Source: Alphaproteobacteria bacterium
GTDB lineage: Bacteria > Pseudomonadota > Alphaproteobacteria > Rickettsiales > SXRF01
Assembly (NCBI GenBank): GCA_019243895.1
Contig: JAFATP010000109.1
Location: 1-12,902, forward strand
Length of the DNA: 12,902 bases
Reading direction: 5' to 3'
Shown here: positions 1 through 6,439 of the stretch, one piece after another
Numbering within the stretch: position 1 is the stretch's first letter
Layout: every line of letters begins with the position of its first letter
Position numbers and translations under genes: made by a program
The notes under the pieces: model-generated
The model's input: the letters and a program-made list of their open reading frames with translations, nothing else
The model's database searches: none
Told to the model about the DNA's origin: nothing

Positions 1-1
1 A

Positions 2-52
2 GCTTCCCTTGCTGCCGGCCTGTTAATCTACTCTTACGCTTATACATCGTAG
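2..52 (+). CDS. Possible C-terminal tail of an upstream gene (partial)
   Basis: Frame 2 is open from the left edge to a TAG stop at 50-52 and reads as a hydrophobic tail (ASLAAGLLIYSYAYTS). This could be the end of a membrane or secreted protein whose body lies to the left of the window. With only 16 residues visible it could equally be chance. The stop codon falls inside the stem-loop at 49-85. Confidence 0.2.
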   Translation, partial: ASLAAGLLIYSYAYTS

Positions 53-85
53 CTGTTTTTAGACCTTTCTTCAGGTCTTAGCTAC
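49..85. repeat. Nested stem-loop ahead of the 291-residue gene
   Basis: The outer arms GTAGCT (49-54) and AGCTAC (80-85) pair perfectly. Inside them AGACCT (61-66) pairs with AGGTCT (73-78) around a six-base loop. The two stems are separated by GTTTTT on one side and a single T on the other. Neither strand has a T-run after the hairpin, so it does not look like a Rho-independent terminator. It sits 42 bases before the ATG at 128 and could act in the mRNA leader, or be a recombination or protein-binding site. Confidence 0.6.
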
Positions 86-127
86 TTCAGCCCCTTCAAA
101 AAACTAAAGGTACCAAAAGCCATCCGA

Positions 128-1003
128 ATGTCTTCCGGCAACACCATTAATACGGATGATACATTTGCAATGGTGGGTATTAACGATGCCATAGAAAGCA
201 TCGGCAAAGCAGAGAACATGGTGCCTTCAGGGCAAAAGGGACCGCTGGATGACGCGACGCCGGATAATCCTAAAGATAAATATTTCCTGCATCGGGAGGG
301 TGATAAGGTAACAGCCTATATGGTCGTTCCCGGTATGGAAGACACGAGTCGTGAAACGAAACGCTATATCAGGCTAGATGGCACCATCGACAAATCAAAT
401 AATATCAATTTCACGCGAATCACTTTGCCGGGGCGGGAAACTCAGGAGATCGCGCTGGAAAACCGAACGCAAATCCCTTTGGGAACGATGGATGCGAATA
501 CCTTCCATCTTACTACAGGGGCTGGTGATGCTTTTCATGCATGGATGGTTGAGGTTGCGCAAGACGCAGGTGGCCTAGTGAATACGGATACGTTTAAAAA
601 ACTAAAAACTGCGGCATCGAACCTAGCCTTCAAGATCCCTGGGGAGAAAGCCTTTATGAGCGTAGGGAATGGAAATGCGGCAAGTGTGACGGTAGATATT
701 GAAGGATTCCCTGTGACATTTGAGGGCGAAACACAGACCAAGGATGACAAATACACTGGAATGACGGTAAAGAAAGTGATGGGAAAGGAGGTCACCCCAT
801 TTACCATAAACTTAAACTCTGGCTCTGGCTCTCGTTTCGACCTGTCCGATACCGAAATCAATGGGAAACTTACCACCGCTTTCCGCCAGAGCTTAGGAAT
901 GGTTAATGCCGGCGATATTAAAGACGCTGCAGGTATGGTTGGAGTTCCTCTACCCAATTTGTCACCGCCGGATAAACAGCCGGGAGTTCCCGAGAAAAAA
1001 TAA
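128..1003 (+). CDS. Hypothetical protein, 291 aa, unrecognised
   Basis: I do not recognise this protein. It has no signal peptide or membrane segment and is soluble-looking, rich in Asp, Thr, Gly and Lys. It runs from an acidic N-terminus through probable beta-strand segments in the middle (about residues 165-235) to a proline-rich tail (PLPNLSPPDKQPGVPEKK). Base composition is clearly less GC-rich than the core genes to the right, which suggests acquired DNA. The ATG at 128 has no good ribosome-binding site: the nearest AAAGG is about 17 bases upstream. The frame stays open back to position 53 without an ATG, GTG or TTG, so the start is uncertain. It lies alone, facing the 3' end of tRNA-Thr. 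Natural-looking amino-acid composition over 291 codons supports a real gene, but a function cannot be given. Confidence 0.6.
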   Translation: MSSGNTINTDDTFAMVGINDAIESIGKAENMVPSGQKGPLDDATPDNPKDKYFLHREGDKVTAYMVVPGMEDTSRETKRYIRLDGTIDKSNNINFTRITLPGRETQEIALENRTQIPLGTMDANTFHLTTGAGDAFHAWMVEVAQDAGGLVNTDTFKKLKTAASNLAFKIPGEKAFMSVGNGNAASVTVDIEGFPVTFEGETQTKDDKYTGMTVKKVMGKEVTPFTINLNSGSGSRFDLSDTEINGKLTTAFRQSLGMVNAGDIKDAAGMVGVPLPNLSPPDKQPGVPEKK

Positions 1004-1054
1004 GCAGAGCGGCAGCCGAGTAATAATGCGAAGTCCTTTCCAAGTCCCTGTCTC

Positions 1055-1114
1055 AGCCTTATTATAGCCTTATTAGAAACTCCTGCCGTATTAATCGGCC
1101 TATTTAAACCTATT
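1055..1114. repeat. Two pairs of short direct repeats beside the tRNA 3' end
   Basis: AGCCTTATTA occurs at 1055-1064 and again at 1066-1075, an 11-base period. CCTATT occurs at 1099-1104 and again at 1109-1114, a 10-base period. Both pairs lie in the 118-base gap between the orphan gene and the 3' end of tRNA-Thr. Repeats at one helical turn are typical of protein-binding sites, for example recombinase arm sites, but that role is inferred. Confidence 0.5.
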
Positions 1115-1121
1115 GAATTTA

Positions 1122-1196
1122 TGGTGCCGCTTGTGTGATTTGAACACACGACCTACCGCTTACAAGGCGGTTGCTCTACCCCTGAGCTAAAGCGGC
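1122..1196 (-). tRNA. tRNA-Thr (anticodon UGU), CCA encoded
   Basis: Read on the minus strand, the 75 bases fold as a full cloverleaf. The acceptor stem is GCCGCTT/AAGCGGC, and the D stem is GCTC/GAGC. The anticodon stem is ACCGC/GCGGT with loop CTTGTAA, giving anticodon TGT, which reads threonine ACA-type codons. The T stem is GTGTG/CACAC with loop TTCAAAT. The discriminator base is A and the CCA end is encoded. The 3' end faces the low-GC left part of the window, the orientation used by tRNA-targeting integrases. A matching promoter lies just upstream. Confidence 0.95.
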
Positions 1197-1204
1197 ATGA
1201 GAGC

Positions 1205-1234
1205 GGCATAGCAGGCTGGCGCCCGCGCCGTCAA
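1205..1234 (-). promoter_or_regulatory. Probable sigma70 promoter of tRNA-Thr
   Basis: On the minus strand TTGACG (1234-1229) is followed after 18 bases by TATGCC (1210-1205). The tRNA begins 8 bases further on, so transcription would start at or just before its 5' end. The spacer contains a perfect GGCGC/GCGCC inverted repeat. Transcription from phaZ, which ends at 1244, could also read through into the tRNA. Confidence 0.5.
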
Positions 1235-1243
1235 GCCGGGGCG

Positions 1244-2485
1244 TTAAGCCGCTTCCGCCGCCTTATGGATGAATTTCACGATGATGGGCACCACCAGCTC
1301 GCGGAATTTGCGGCCGTTGAAAATGCCGTAATGCCCGACCCCCGGCTGCAGGTGGTGTTGCTTCATGGAGGCAGGAAGCCCGCTGCACAGCTTCTGCGCA
1401 GCATAAGTCTGGCCGACGCCGGAAATATCGTCCAATTCCCCCTCCAGGGTGAGCAGCGCGGTGCGCGTGATGGCTTCCGGCCGCACTTTCTGGCCCTTGT
1501 ACACGAACTCGCCGCGCGGCAGCAGATGGCGCTGGAACACCTGGTCGATGCAATCGAGGTAAAACTCGGCCGGAAGGTCGGCCACCGAGAGATATTCGTC
1601 GTAAAACTTGCGGTGCGCGGCGGCGCTTTCGCCGTCGCCGACGATCAGGTGATTGAACAGATCCACATGCGCCTTGATGTGGCGGTCCAGATTCAGCGAA
1701 AGGAAGCTCGCCAACTGCATGAAACCGGGATAGACGCGGCGCATGAAGCCGGGATAATTGAACGGCACGCGCGTGATCATATGCCGCTCGAACCAGTCCA
1801 GCGGATATTCCTGCGACATCTGATTGACCTTGGTGGGACTCTCCCGGGTGTCGATCGGCCCGCCGATGAGGATGATGGAACGCGGCGCGGCGTGATCGCC
1901 CACCTCGTTCATCACGCTAGCGGCGATCAGCGTCGGCACGGAAGGCTGGCACACCGCCATCACGTGCACATCCGGGCCCAGCATCTGCATATACGTGAGG
2001 GTGTAGGAAATGTAATCCTCCAGGTTGAAACGACCGATGCTGGTAGGCACGTAGCGCGCATCCGCCCAGTCGGTGATGTAAACATCGGTGAACGGCAGCA
2101 TCGCCTCCGCCGTGCCGCGCAGCAGCGTGGCGTAATGGCCGGACATCGGCGCCACGATGAGCAGCTTGGGCTGATGCATGTCCGCTTCCTTGCGGAAATG
2201 CAGCAGGCGGCAGAAGGGGCTGGTTTCCACCACCTCTTCAAGAATGTTCACCGGCTTGCCGTCCACCGTGGTCTGCGCAATGCCGAAGCTGGGCTTGGGA
2301 TAGCGCCGCGTAATGCGCTCCACCACCTCGGAAGCCGCCGCCACGCGCCGGCCGAAACCGGTATAGGAGAGCGGGCTCAGCGGGCTGCTGTGCCAATGCT
2401 TGGCGGCGGTGGCCAGCGCGCGGAACGGCGCCATGGCCGCATAATGGAATTCATGAAGATGGTAAAGGTGGCTATTCTCGCGCAT
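1244..2485 (-). CDS. phaZ: Intracellular polyhydroxybutyrate depolymerase (PhaZ)
   Basis: This enzyme hydrolyses stored polyhydroxybutyrate granules to hydroxybutyrate oligomers and monomers in the cytoplasm. Numbered from the upstream ATG at 2491, the product is 415 residues, the usual size of the family. It has no signal peptide, as expected for the granule-acting type. The nucleophile is the Cys of VCQPSVP (Cys181), where intracellular PhaZ enzymes use Cys instead of the lipase Ser. The acid is Asp354 or Asp355 (GELDDISG) and the histidine is His387 (GVGHYGIF), matching the Cys-Asp-His triad of the Cupriavidus (Ralstonia) enzyme. I chose the second ATG, at 2485 (413 aa), because AGGAG lies 7 bases before it but only 1 base before the ATG at 2491. 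The gene is divergent from the ABC exporter. No polymer synthase or phasin gene is in the window. Confidence 0.93.
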   Translation of the reverse strand: MRENSHLYHLHEFHYAAMAPFRALATAAKHWHSSPLSPLSYTGFGRRVAAASEVVERITRRYPKPSFGIAQTTVDGKPVNILEEVVETSPFCRLLHFRKEADMHQPKLLIVAPMSGHYATLLRGTAEAMLPFTDVYITDWADARYVPTSIGRFNLEDYISYTLTYMQMLGPDVHVMAVCQPSVPTLIAASVMNEVGDHAAPRSIILIGGPIDTRESPTKVNQMSQEYPLDWFERHMITRVPFNYPGFMRRVYPGFMQLASFLSLNLDRHIKAHVDLFNHLIVGDGESAAAHRKFYDEYLSVADLPAEFYLDCIDQVFQRHLLPRGEFVYKGQKVRPEAITRTALLTLEGELDDISGVGQTYAAQKLCSGLPASMKQHHLQPGVGHYGIFNGRKFRELVVPIIVKFIHKAAEAA

Positions 2486-2487
2486 GA

Positions 2488-2508
2488 TCATGCTCCTTTG
2501 GCCTTCAT
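2488..2508 (-). other. Candidate leader mini-ORF (MKAKGA) ahead of phaZ
   Basis: On the minus strand an ATG at 2508 follows AGGAG (2517-2513) by 4 bases and encodes six residues. Its TGA stop (2490-2488) overlaps the upstream phaZ ATG (2491-2489) as ATGA. It is not in frame with phaZ. The arrangement would allow translational coupling or leader control, but so short an ORF may be accidental. Confidence 0.3.
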
Positions 2509-2538
2509 CCTACTCCTTTTAGGCTAAATAAATTGTTA

Positions 2539-2576
2539 AATAGGCATTGGATTATGCTATTTCTGCATAAATATGC
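2539..2576. promoter_or_regulatory. Inverted repeats at the exporter start (possible operator)
   Basis: AATAGGCAT (2539-2547) and ATGCTATT (2554-2561) form an inverted repeat with one extra base. TTATGC (2552-2557) pairs with GCATAA (2565-2570). GCATA (2565-2569) pairs with TATGC (2572-2576), which includes the ATG of the ABC exporter. A TTGTTA lies just upstream at 2533. The set could be an operator controlling the divergent phaZ/exporter promoters or an mRNA hairpin covering the start codon. Confidence 0.35.
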
Positions 2577-4357
2577 CCGTTTCTGACCCGTCCCTGCCCC
2601 GCGCCGATCTGCGCCTGCTGCTGCCGCTACTGGCATATCTCCGGCCTTACCGGCTGCGGGTGGCGCTGGCGGGAGCCTCCATTCTCTTTACGTCGGCGGC
2701 GGTACTGGGCATGGGCGCCTCCTTGCGCTATATGGTGGATTACGGCCTGAACGGCACGGATACGCGCCTGCTGGACCGCGGCTTTCTGCTGATGTGGGGG
2801 GTAATCGCGCTGCTGGCGCTGGCCAGCTACGGGCGATACTACCTGGTGGCGTGGCTGGGCGAGCGCGTGGTGGCCGATATCCGCCAGGCCATTTACGCGC
2901 AGCTTTTGCGCATGGACGTCACTTTTTTTGAAACCACCCCCACCGGCGAGTTGCTTTCGCGCCTCACCACCGATACCACGCTGCTGCAAAGCGTCATCGG
3001 CAGCACCATCGCCATCGCCCTGCGCAACACGCTGCTGCTGGCGGGCGGGCTGGGGCTGCTGCTTGCCACCTCGCCGCGCCTGACGTTTTTCGTGCTGATG
3101 ATGCTGCCGCTGGTGGTGATTCCCATCCTGGTGCTGGGGCGGCGCGTGCGCGGCCTGTCGCGGGAGACGCAGGCCAAGGTGGCCACGCTGAACGCGCATG
3201 CGGAGGAAACCATCAGCGCCATCCGCACCGTGCACGCCATGACGCTGGAGCAGCAGGCGCAAGCGCGCTTCGCCGGAACGGTGGATACGGCGCTGGCCAC
3301 AGCGCTGGCGCGCATCCGCCTGCGCGCGTTCCTGATTGCGCTGGTGATCTCGCTGGTGTTCGGCGCGGTGGTGACGGTGCTGTGGATCGGCGGGCACGGT
3401 GTGGCGGCGGGGCGGATGTCGGCGGGGAATCTTTCCGCCTTTGTGTTTTACGCGGTGGTGGTGGCGGGCGCCGTGGGGGCGCTCTCCGAAGTGGGGGGAG
3501 AACTGCAGCGCGCCGCCGGCGCCGCCGAGCGTTTAAGCGAGATGCTGAAGCTTGTCCCCCGCATTCAGTCCCCGCCGTATGCCGTGCCGCTTCCTTTAAC
3601 GCATGCAACAGCCGCCGCGCTGGATTTTTCGCATGTCACTTTCCATTATCCGTCGCGCCGCGACCGCCATGCCCTGCACGATATTTCTTTCCGCGTCGCC
3701 GCGGGCGAGGCGGTGGCCGTGGTGGGACCTTCGGGCGCGGGCAAAAGCACGCTGTTTCAACTCATTTTACGGTTTTACGATCCCACCTCCGGCACGATCC
3801 GCATCAACGGCGCGGCGCTGCCGGATGTGGAGCTGGCGTCGCTGCGCCGCCACATCGCCCTGGTGCCGCAGGAGCCGGTGATTTTCTCCGGCGATGCCTG
3901 GGAGAATATTCGCGTCGGCCGGCCAAACGCCAGCAATGCCGAGATAATGGCCGCCGCCGATGCCGCATATGCCTTGGAATTCCTTGAAAAACTCCCACAA
4001 GGCCTCTCGACGCATCTGGGGGAAAAGGGGGTGCGGCTTTCCGGCGGGCAGAAACAGCGGCTGGCCATTGCCCGCGCCGTGATCCGCAATCCCCATCTTC
4101 TGCTGCTGGATGAAGCCACCTCGGCGCTGGACGCCGCCAGCGAACAGCTGGTGCGTCAGGCCCTGGCCGAGCTGATGCGCGGCCGCACCACGCTGATCAT
4201 CGCCCACCGCTTAAGCACCGTCATCAACGCCGATCGCATTCTGCTGCTGAACGAGGGGCGGATCGAAGCGGAAGGCCCGCATCCCCGCCTGTTACGGGAA
4301 AGCCCCCTGTATGCGAGGCTGGCGGCCCTGCACTGGGAACATGCCCCTCACGCCTGA
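2573..4357 (+). CDS. MsbA-like ABC exporter, fused permease/ATPase
   Basis: This is a half-size ABC exporter of 594 residues that should work as a homodimer in the inner membrane, moving a lipid or hydrophobic compound outward; the substrate cannot be told from sequence. The N-terminal half carries six membrane helices (about 29-49, 72-92, 143-164, 170-189, 252-274, 286-305). The nucleotide-binding domain has Walker A GPSGAGKST (385-393), Q-loop Gln433, signature LSGGQ (489-493), Walker B LLLLD (509-513) with catalytic Glu514, and switch His545. All key residues are intact. It resembles the MsbA-related branch common in alphaproteobacteria rather than the essential lipid A flippase. The ATG at 2573 has no clear ribosome-binding site and sits inside an inverted repeat. 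Its divergent neighbour is phaZ, and an EAL gene follows 72 bases later. Confidence 0.92.
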   Translation: MPVSDPSLPRADLRLLLPLLAYLRPYRLRVALAGASILFTSAAVLGMGASLRYMVDYGLNGTDTRLLDRGFLLMWGVIALLALASYGRYYLVAWLGERVVADIRQAIYAQLLRMDVTFFETTPTGELLSRLTTDTTLLQSVIGSTIAIALRNTLLLAGGLGLLLATSPRLTFFVLMMLPLVVIPILVLGRRVRGLSRETQAKVATLNAHAEETISAIRTVHAMTLEQQAQARFAGTVDTALATALARIRLRAFLIALVISLVFGAVVTVLWIGGHGVAAGRMSAGNLSAFVFYAVVVAGAVGALSEVGGELQRAAGAAERLSEMLKLVPRIQSPPYAVPLPLTHATAAALDFSHVTFHYPSRRDRHALHDISFRVAAGEAVAVVGPSGAGKSTLFQLILRFYDPTSGTIRINGAALPDVELASLRRHIALVPQEPVIFSGDAWENIRVGRPNASNAEIMAAADAAYALEFLEKLPQGLSTHLGEKGVRLSGGQKQRLAIARAVIRNPHLLLLDEATSALDAASEQLVRQALAELMRGRTTLIIAHRLSTVINADRILLLNEGRIEAEGPHPRLLRESPLYARLAALHWEHAPHA

Positions 4358-4429
4358 ATTCCGCATTAAGGAAGCGGTAACAAAAACCCGCTATGCTGGT
4401 GGAACAATCCTCAGCTATGGAGCTTCTTC

Positions 4430-5515
4430 ATGCAGACTCCTTCCGGAGCGTCGTTTTCCGGCAAGTTAATGCATTTACCCTGGCACCAGGCCGATACCTA
4501 TTGGCTGTGCACCATTCCCCAGGCCAGCGATGCCGCGTTTTACGTGCGCAAGGCGCTCGGAAAAGCGGGGATCACCGAACGCGAAGGCGTGTTCATGCAA
4601 CAGGTTTCCCGCCAATGGGGGAGCGAATGGAAGAAACTGCAAACGGTTCTTGCCGACGCCAAAGGGCTGGAAAACGTGGCGGTGGCGGTGATTGCCGGGA
4701 CGGAGGCGCCGTCACTGACGCAAATAAATGCCGCGCTGATGTCCGCCGCGCAAGTGGACGCCATCGCGGACAGCCTCTGGCTGGGCGATGCGCTGACGGA
4801 AGGGCGCGTAATGTGCTACCTTCAGCCGGTGATGACCGGACTCAGCAAAATATTCGGCTATGAATCCTTCGCCCGCGCGCGCGCGGCGGACGGCGGCACC
4901 ATCGACGGCGGCGCTATCGTCAAGGCCAGCAAGGCGCTCTGCATTGAATATGCCATCGACCGGCAGCTGCACGTGGAGGCCATTCGCACCTTCGCTTCCA
5001 GCGCCTTCAACGGTTGCCTGTTCGTCAACTTCTTTCCCGGCTTCATTCAACGGCCGGAAGTCTATCTGGAGGGGTTGAGCGAAACCGCGCGCGCCAACGG
5101 CATCATCTCCAAAAACATTGTGCTGGATTTCACGCGGTGCGAATCTCAGCATGACGTGCAGCACCTGAAGCGCGTTACTGAATATTGCCGCTCGCGCGGC
5201 TATGCCATCGCGCTGGACGATCTGGAAACGGCGCACCAGACACGCAACCTGCTGGAAGCGGTGAAGCCGGATTATGTGAAGCTGGAAATGAAGCTGGCGC
5301 GTGGCCTGGGCAACAGCAACCAGCGCGAAACGGTGCGGCAGATCGTGGATTTGTGTCACGCCCGCGGCGCCGTGGTTTTAGCCGAAGGTGTGGAAACGGA
5401 AGAAACGTTTGAAATCTTCAAGGCCATCGGCGTGGATTTATTCCAAGGCTATTACTTCTCTCCCCCGGTGCCGGTGGAAACGATCATTCAACGGCGCAAC
5501 CAGGCCAGCGCCTAA
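4430..5515 (+). CDS. EAL-domain protein, probable cyclic-di-GMP phosphodiesterase
   Basis: The C-terminal two thirds (about residues 122-355) form an EAL domain, the fold that linearises cyclic-di-GMP. The signature Glu is Glu145 in GYESFAR, so the name-giving EAL triplet reads ESF. Other active-site residues are Asn200 (VNFFPG), Asp263-Asp264 (LDDLET), Lys284 (YVKLE), Glu319 (AEGVET) and Gln339 (FQGYYFSPP). The metal-binding Glu of the usual LEITE motif is replaced by Asp233 (LDFTRCE), a conservative change, so catalysis is likely but weakened activity or a pure binding role is possible. The first 120 residues are soluble and match no sensor or GGDEF domain I know; there is no signal peptide or membrane segment. 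The start is supported by GGAG at 4419-4422, 7 bases before the ATG. A hairpin terminator follows. Confidence 0.88.
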   Translation: MQTPSGASFSGKLMHLPWHQADTYWLCTIPQASDAAFYVRKALGKAGITEREGVFMQQVSRQWGSEWKKLQTVLADAKGLENVAVAVIAGTEAPSLTQINAALMSAAQVDAIADSLWLGDALTEGRVMCYLQPVMTGLSKIFGYESFARARAADGGTIDGGAIVKASKALCIEYAIDRQLHVEAIRTFASSAFNGCLFVNFFPGFIQRPEVYLEGLSETARANGIISKNIVLDFTRCESQHDVQHLKRVTEYCRSRGYAIALDDLETAHQTRNLLEAVKPDYVKLEMKLARGLGNSNQRETVRQIVDLCHARGAVVLAEGVETEETFEIFKAIGVDLFQGYYFSPPVPVETIIQRRNQASA

Positions 5516-5519
5516 AATA

Positions 5520-5541
5520 TTCGCGTTATACGCGAAGTTTT
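5520..5541 (+). terminator. Probable Rho-independent terminator after the EAL gene
   Basis: TTCGCGT (5520-5526) and ACGCGAA (5530-5536) make a perfect 7-bp stem with a TAT loop. G and then TTTT (5538-5541) follow. The T-run is short, so efficiency may be modest. It starts 5 bases after the EAL stop codon. Confidence 0.55.
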
Positions 5542-5569
5542 CCTCTTCCGGCGGCAAAAGTAACGGGTA

Positions 5570-5683
5570 TATTAATAAAGCCCCGCATTTCCCCCACCGT
5601 TATTTTAATTCAAAAATTAATCTCATATTTAATAGTATATTTACTTTTATTTACTAATCATTAGATACAACTTTAACGGGAGG
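5570..5683 (+). promoter_or_regulatory. AT-rich promoter region of the 101-residue gene
   Basis: This is the most AT-rich stretch of the window, lying between the EAL terminator and the next gene. It contains a TTAATT/AATTAA inverted repeat near 5610, a perfect CTAAT-C-ATTAG palindrome (5654-5664), and a strong GGGAGG ribosome-binding site (5678-5683) 6 bases before the ATG. The exact -35 and -10 cannot be fixed: TTTACT (5640) and TAGATA (5662) are weak candidates. The palindrome could be an operator. Confidence 0.4.
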
Positions 5684-5689
5684 TACCTA

Positions 5690-5995
5690 ATGGATAAAAA
5701 ATCATCGCGCATCGTGGATGCAGCACGGGAAATCTTGAAAACCTGTGGATATTTTGTTGATAACCTCTGGCATATTAATGATATCCAGTTCCTTTGCGAG
5801 CAAAGCGGGTTTCGCCGCCTCACTGCGGAGGAAGCCATGACGGTGTTTGAAATCGCCAATGTCAATTTCGATGGAGAATATGGAATCTGCTGGCCACAAC
5901 TGGAAGTTGCATTACGCCAGTACATGGCGGATCAGGAATCCGCCATGCCGCGCGAAAGAGCGTTGGAAGCGCAGACGGCGTGCCATGCCGGTTGA
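5690..5995 (+). CDS. Small hypothetical protein, 101 aa
   Basis: The function is not recognised. The protein is soluble, with a helical N-terminus (IVDAAREILKTCGYF), a distinctive aromatic stretch GYFVDNLWHINDIQFL (residues 20-35), an acidic helix LTAEEAMTVFEIA, then GICWPQLEVALRQYM. From memory the GYF-DNLWH-D pattern resembles small uncharacterised accessory proteins in other bacteria, but this is unverified. It has three Cys residues within the folded region but no CxxC metal site. The gene is well supported by the GGGAGG site 6 bases upstream and by its own AT-rich promoter region. It is less GC-rich than its neighbours, suggesting acquisition or relaxed composition. It converges on rpmE with a gap of only 6 bases and no visible terminator between them. 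Confidence 0.75.
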   Translation: MDKKSSRIVDAAREILKTCGYFVDNLWHINDIQFLCEQSGFRRLTAEEAMTVFEIANVNFDGEYGICWPQLEVALRQYMADQESAMPRERALEAQTACHAG

Positions 5996-6001
5996 GGCGG
6001 C

Positions 6002-6331
6002 CTATGCCTGATCGGCGTCCGCGTCTTTTTTTGGGGTTTTCTCGGCTTTGGCTTCTTTCTTTGCGCCAGGTTTAGCCGCAGACGCACTCCCGGCCGCCTT
6101 TTGCGTCGCTGTGCTCAACCCGGAAAATGCTTTGAATTTGTTCTCGAATTTTTCCAGCTGCCCGGTTTTGCGGAGGTTCACGCCGCCCACCCAGGCCGGA
6201 TGCGTTTTGGGATCCACATCCAGCTGCAGCACATCCCCCGCCTTGCCCCAGGTGGAGCGCGTTTCGTAGCGCGTGCCGTCCGTCATCACCACGGTGATGG
6301 GGTGATAATCGGGATGGATGTCTTTCTTCAT
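6002..6331 (-). CDS. rpmE: 50S ribosomal protein L31 with C-terminal extension
   Basis: L31 sits on the large ribosomal subunit at the bridge to the small subunit. The first 72 residues match the alphaproteobacterial form: [10 protein letters not shown], then [16 protein letters not shown] (15-30), [10 protein letters not shown] (38-47) and [12 protein letters not shown] (61-72). The zinc-ligand cysteines of the C+ type are absent, so this is the zinc-independent type. L31 is usually about 70-90 residues; here 109, because of a low-complexity tail rich in Ala, Lys and Glu (about 74-109). The reading frame extends 48 codons further upstream, but the ATG at 6331 is chosen because family homology starts exactly there and AGGTG lies 4 bases before it. 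It is divergent from hslV. Confidence 0.93.
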   Translation of the reverse strand: MKKDIHPDYHPITVVMTDGTRYETRSTWGKAGDVLQLDVDPKTHPAWVGGVNLRKTGQLEKFENKFKAFSGLSTATQKAAGSASAAKPGAKKEAKAEKTPKKDADADQA

Positions 6332-6405
6332 AAAACACCTGCGTGAGAGTGAGTGCTGGCCTTTAACGCATAAATACGCAAAAGGCAAACGAAAAAACGG
6401 CCCCC

Positions 6406-6433
6406 TTGTTAAACCGCCTGCGCCGATTATATA
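6406..6433 (+). promoter_or_regulatory. Candidate promoter of hslVU, abutting the start codon
   Basis: TTGTTA (6406-6411) is followed after 16 bases by TATATA (6428-6433). A start point 6-8 bases after the -10 would fall on or next to the hslV ATG at 6440, giving a leaderless transcript. This fits the absence of any ribosome-binding site there. An ATTAT/ATAAT inverted repeat (6426-6430, 6437-6441) overlaps the start codon. Confidence 0.4.
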
Positions 6434-6439
6434 TCGATA

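Noticed and set aside
49..85. Stem-loop read as a Rho-independent terminator
   Set aside because: There is no T-run after the hairpin on either strand.
535..1149. 204-residue minus-strand frame overlapping the left orphan gene
   Set aside because: It begins inside the tRNA gene and has no ribosome-binding site; the opposite strand gives a longer and more natural protein.
1265..2527. 420-residue open frame on the plus strand opposite phaZ
   Set aside because: It is the antisense shadow of a clearly conserved enzyme in GC-rich DNA. Its translation is rich in His, Arg and Ala with no recognisable domain, and it covers the phaZ ribosome-binding site.
3382..3987. Arg/Gly-rich plus-strand frame inside the ABC exporter gene
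   Set aside because: It is an out-of-frame shadow of the conserved nucleotide-binding domain region.
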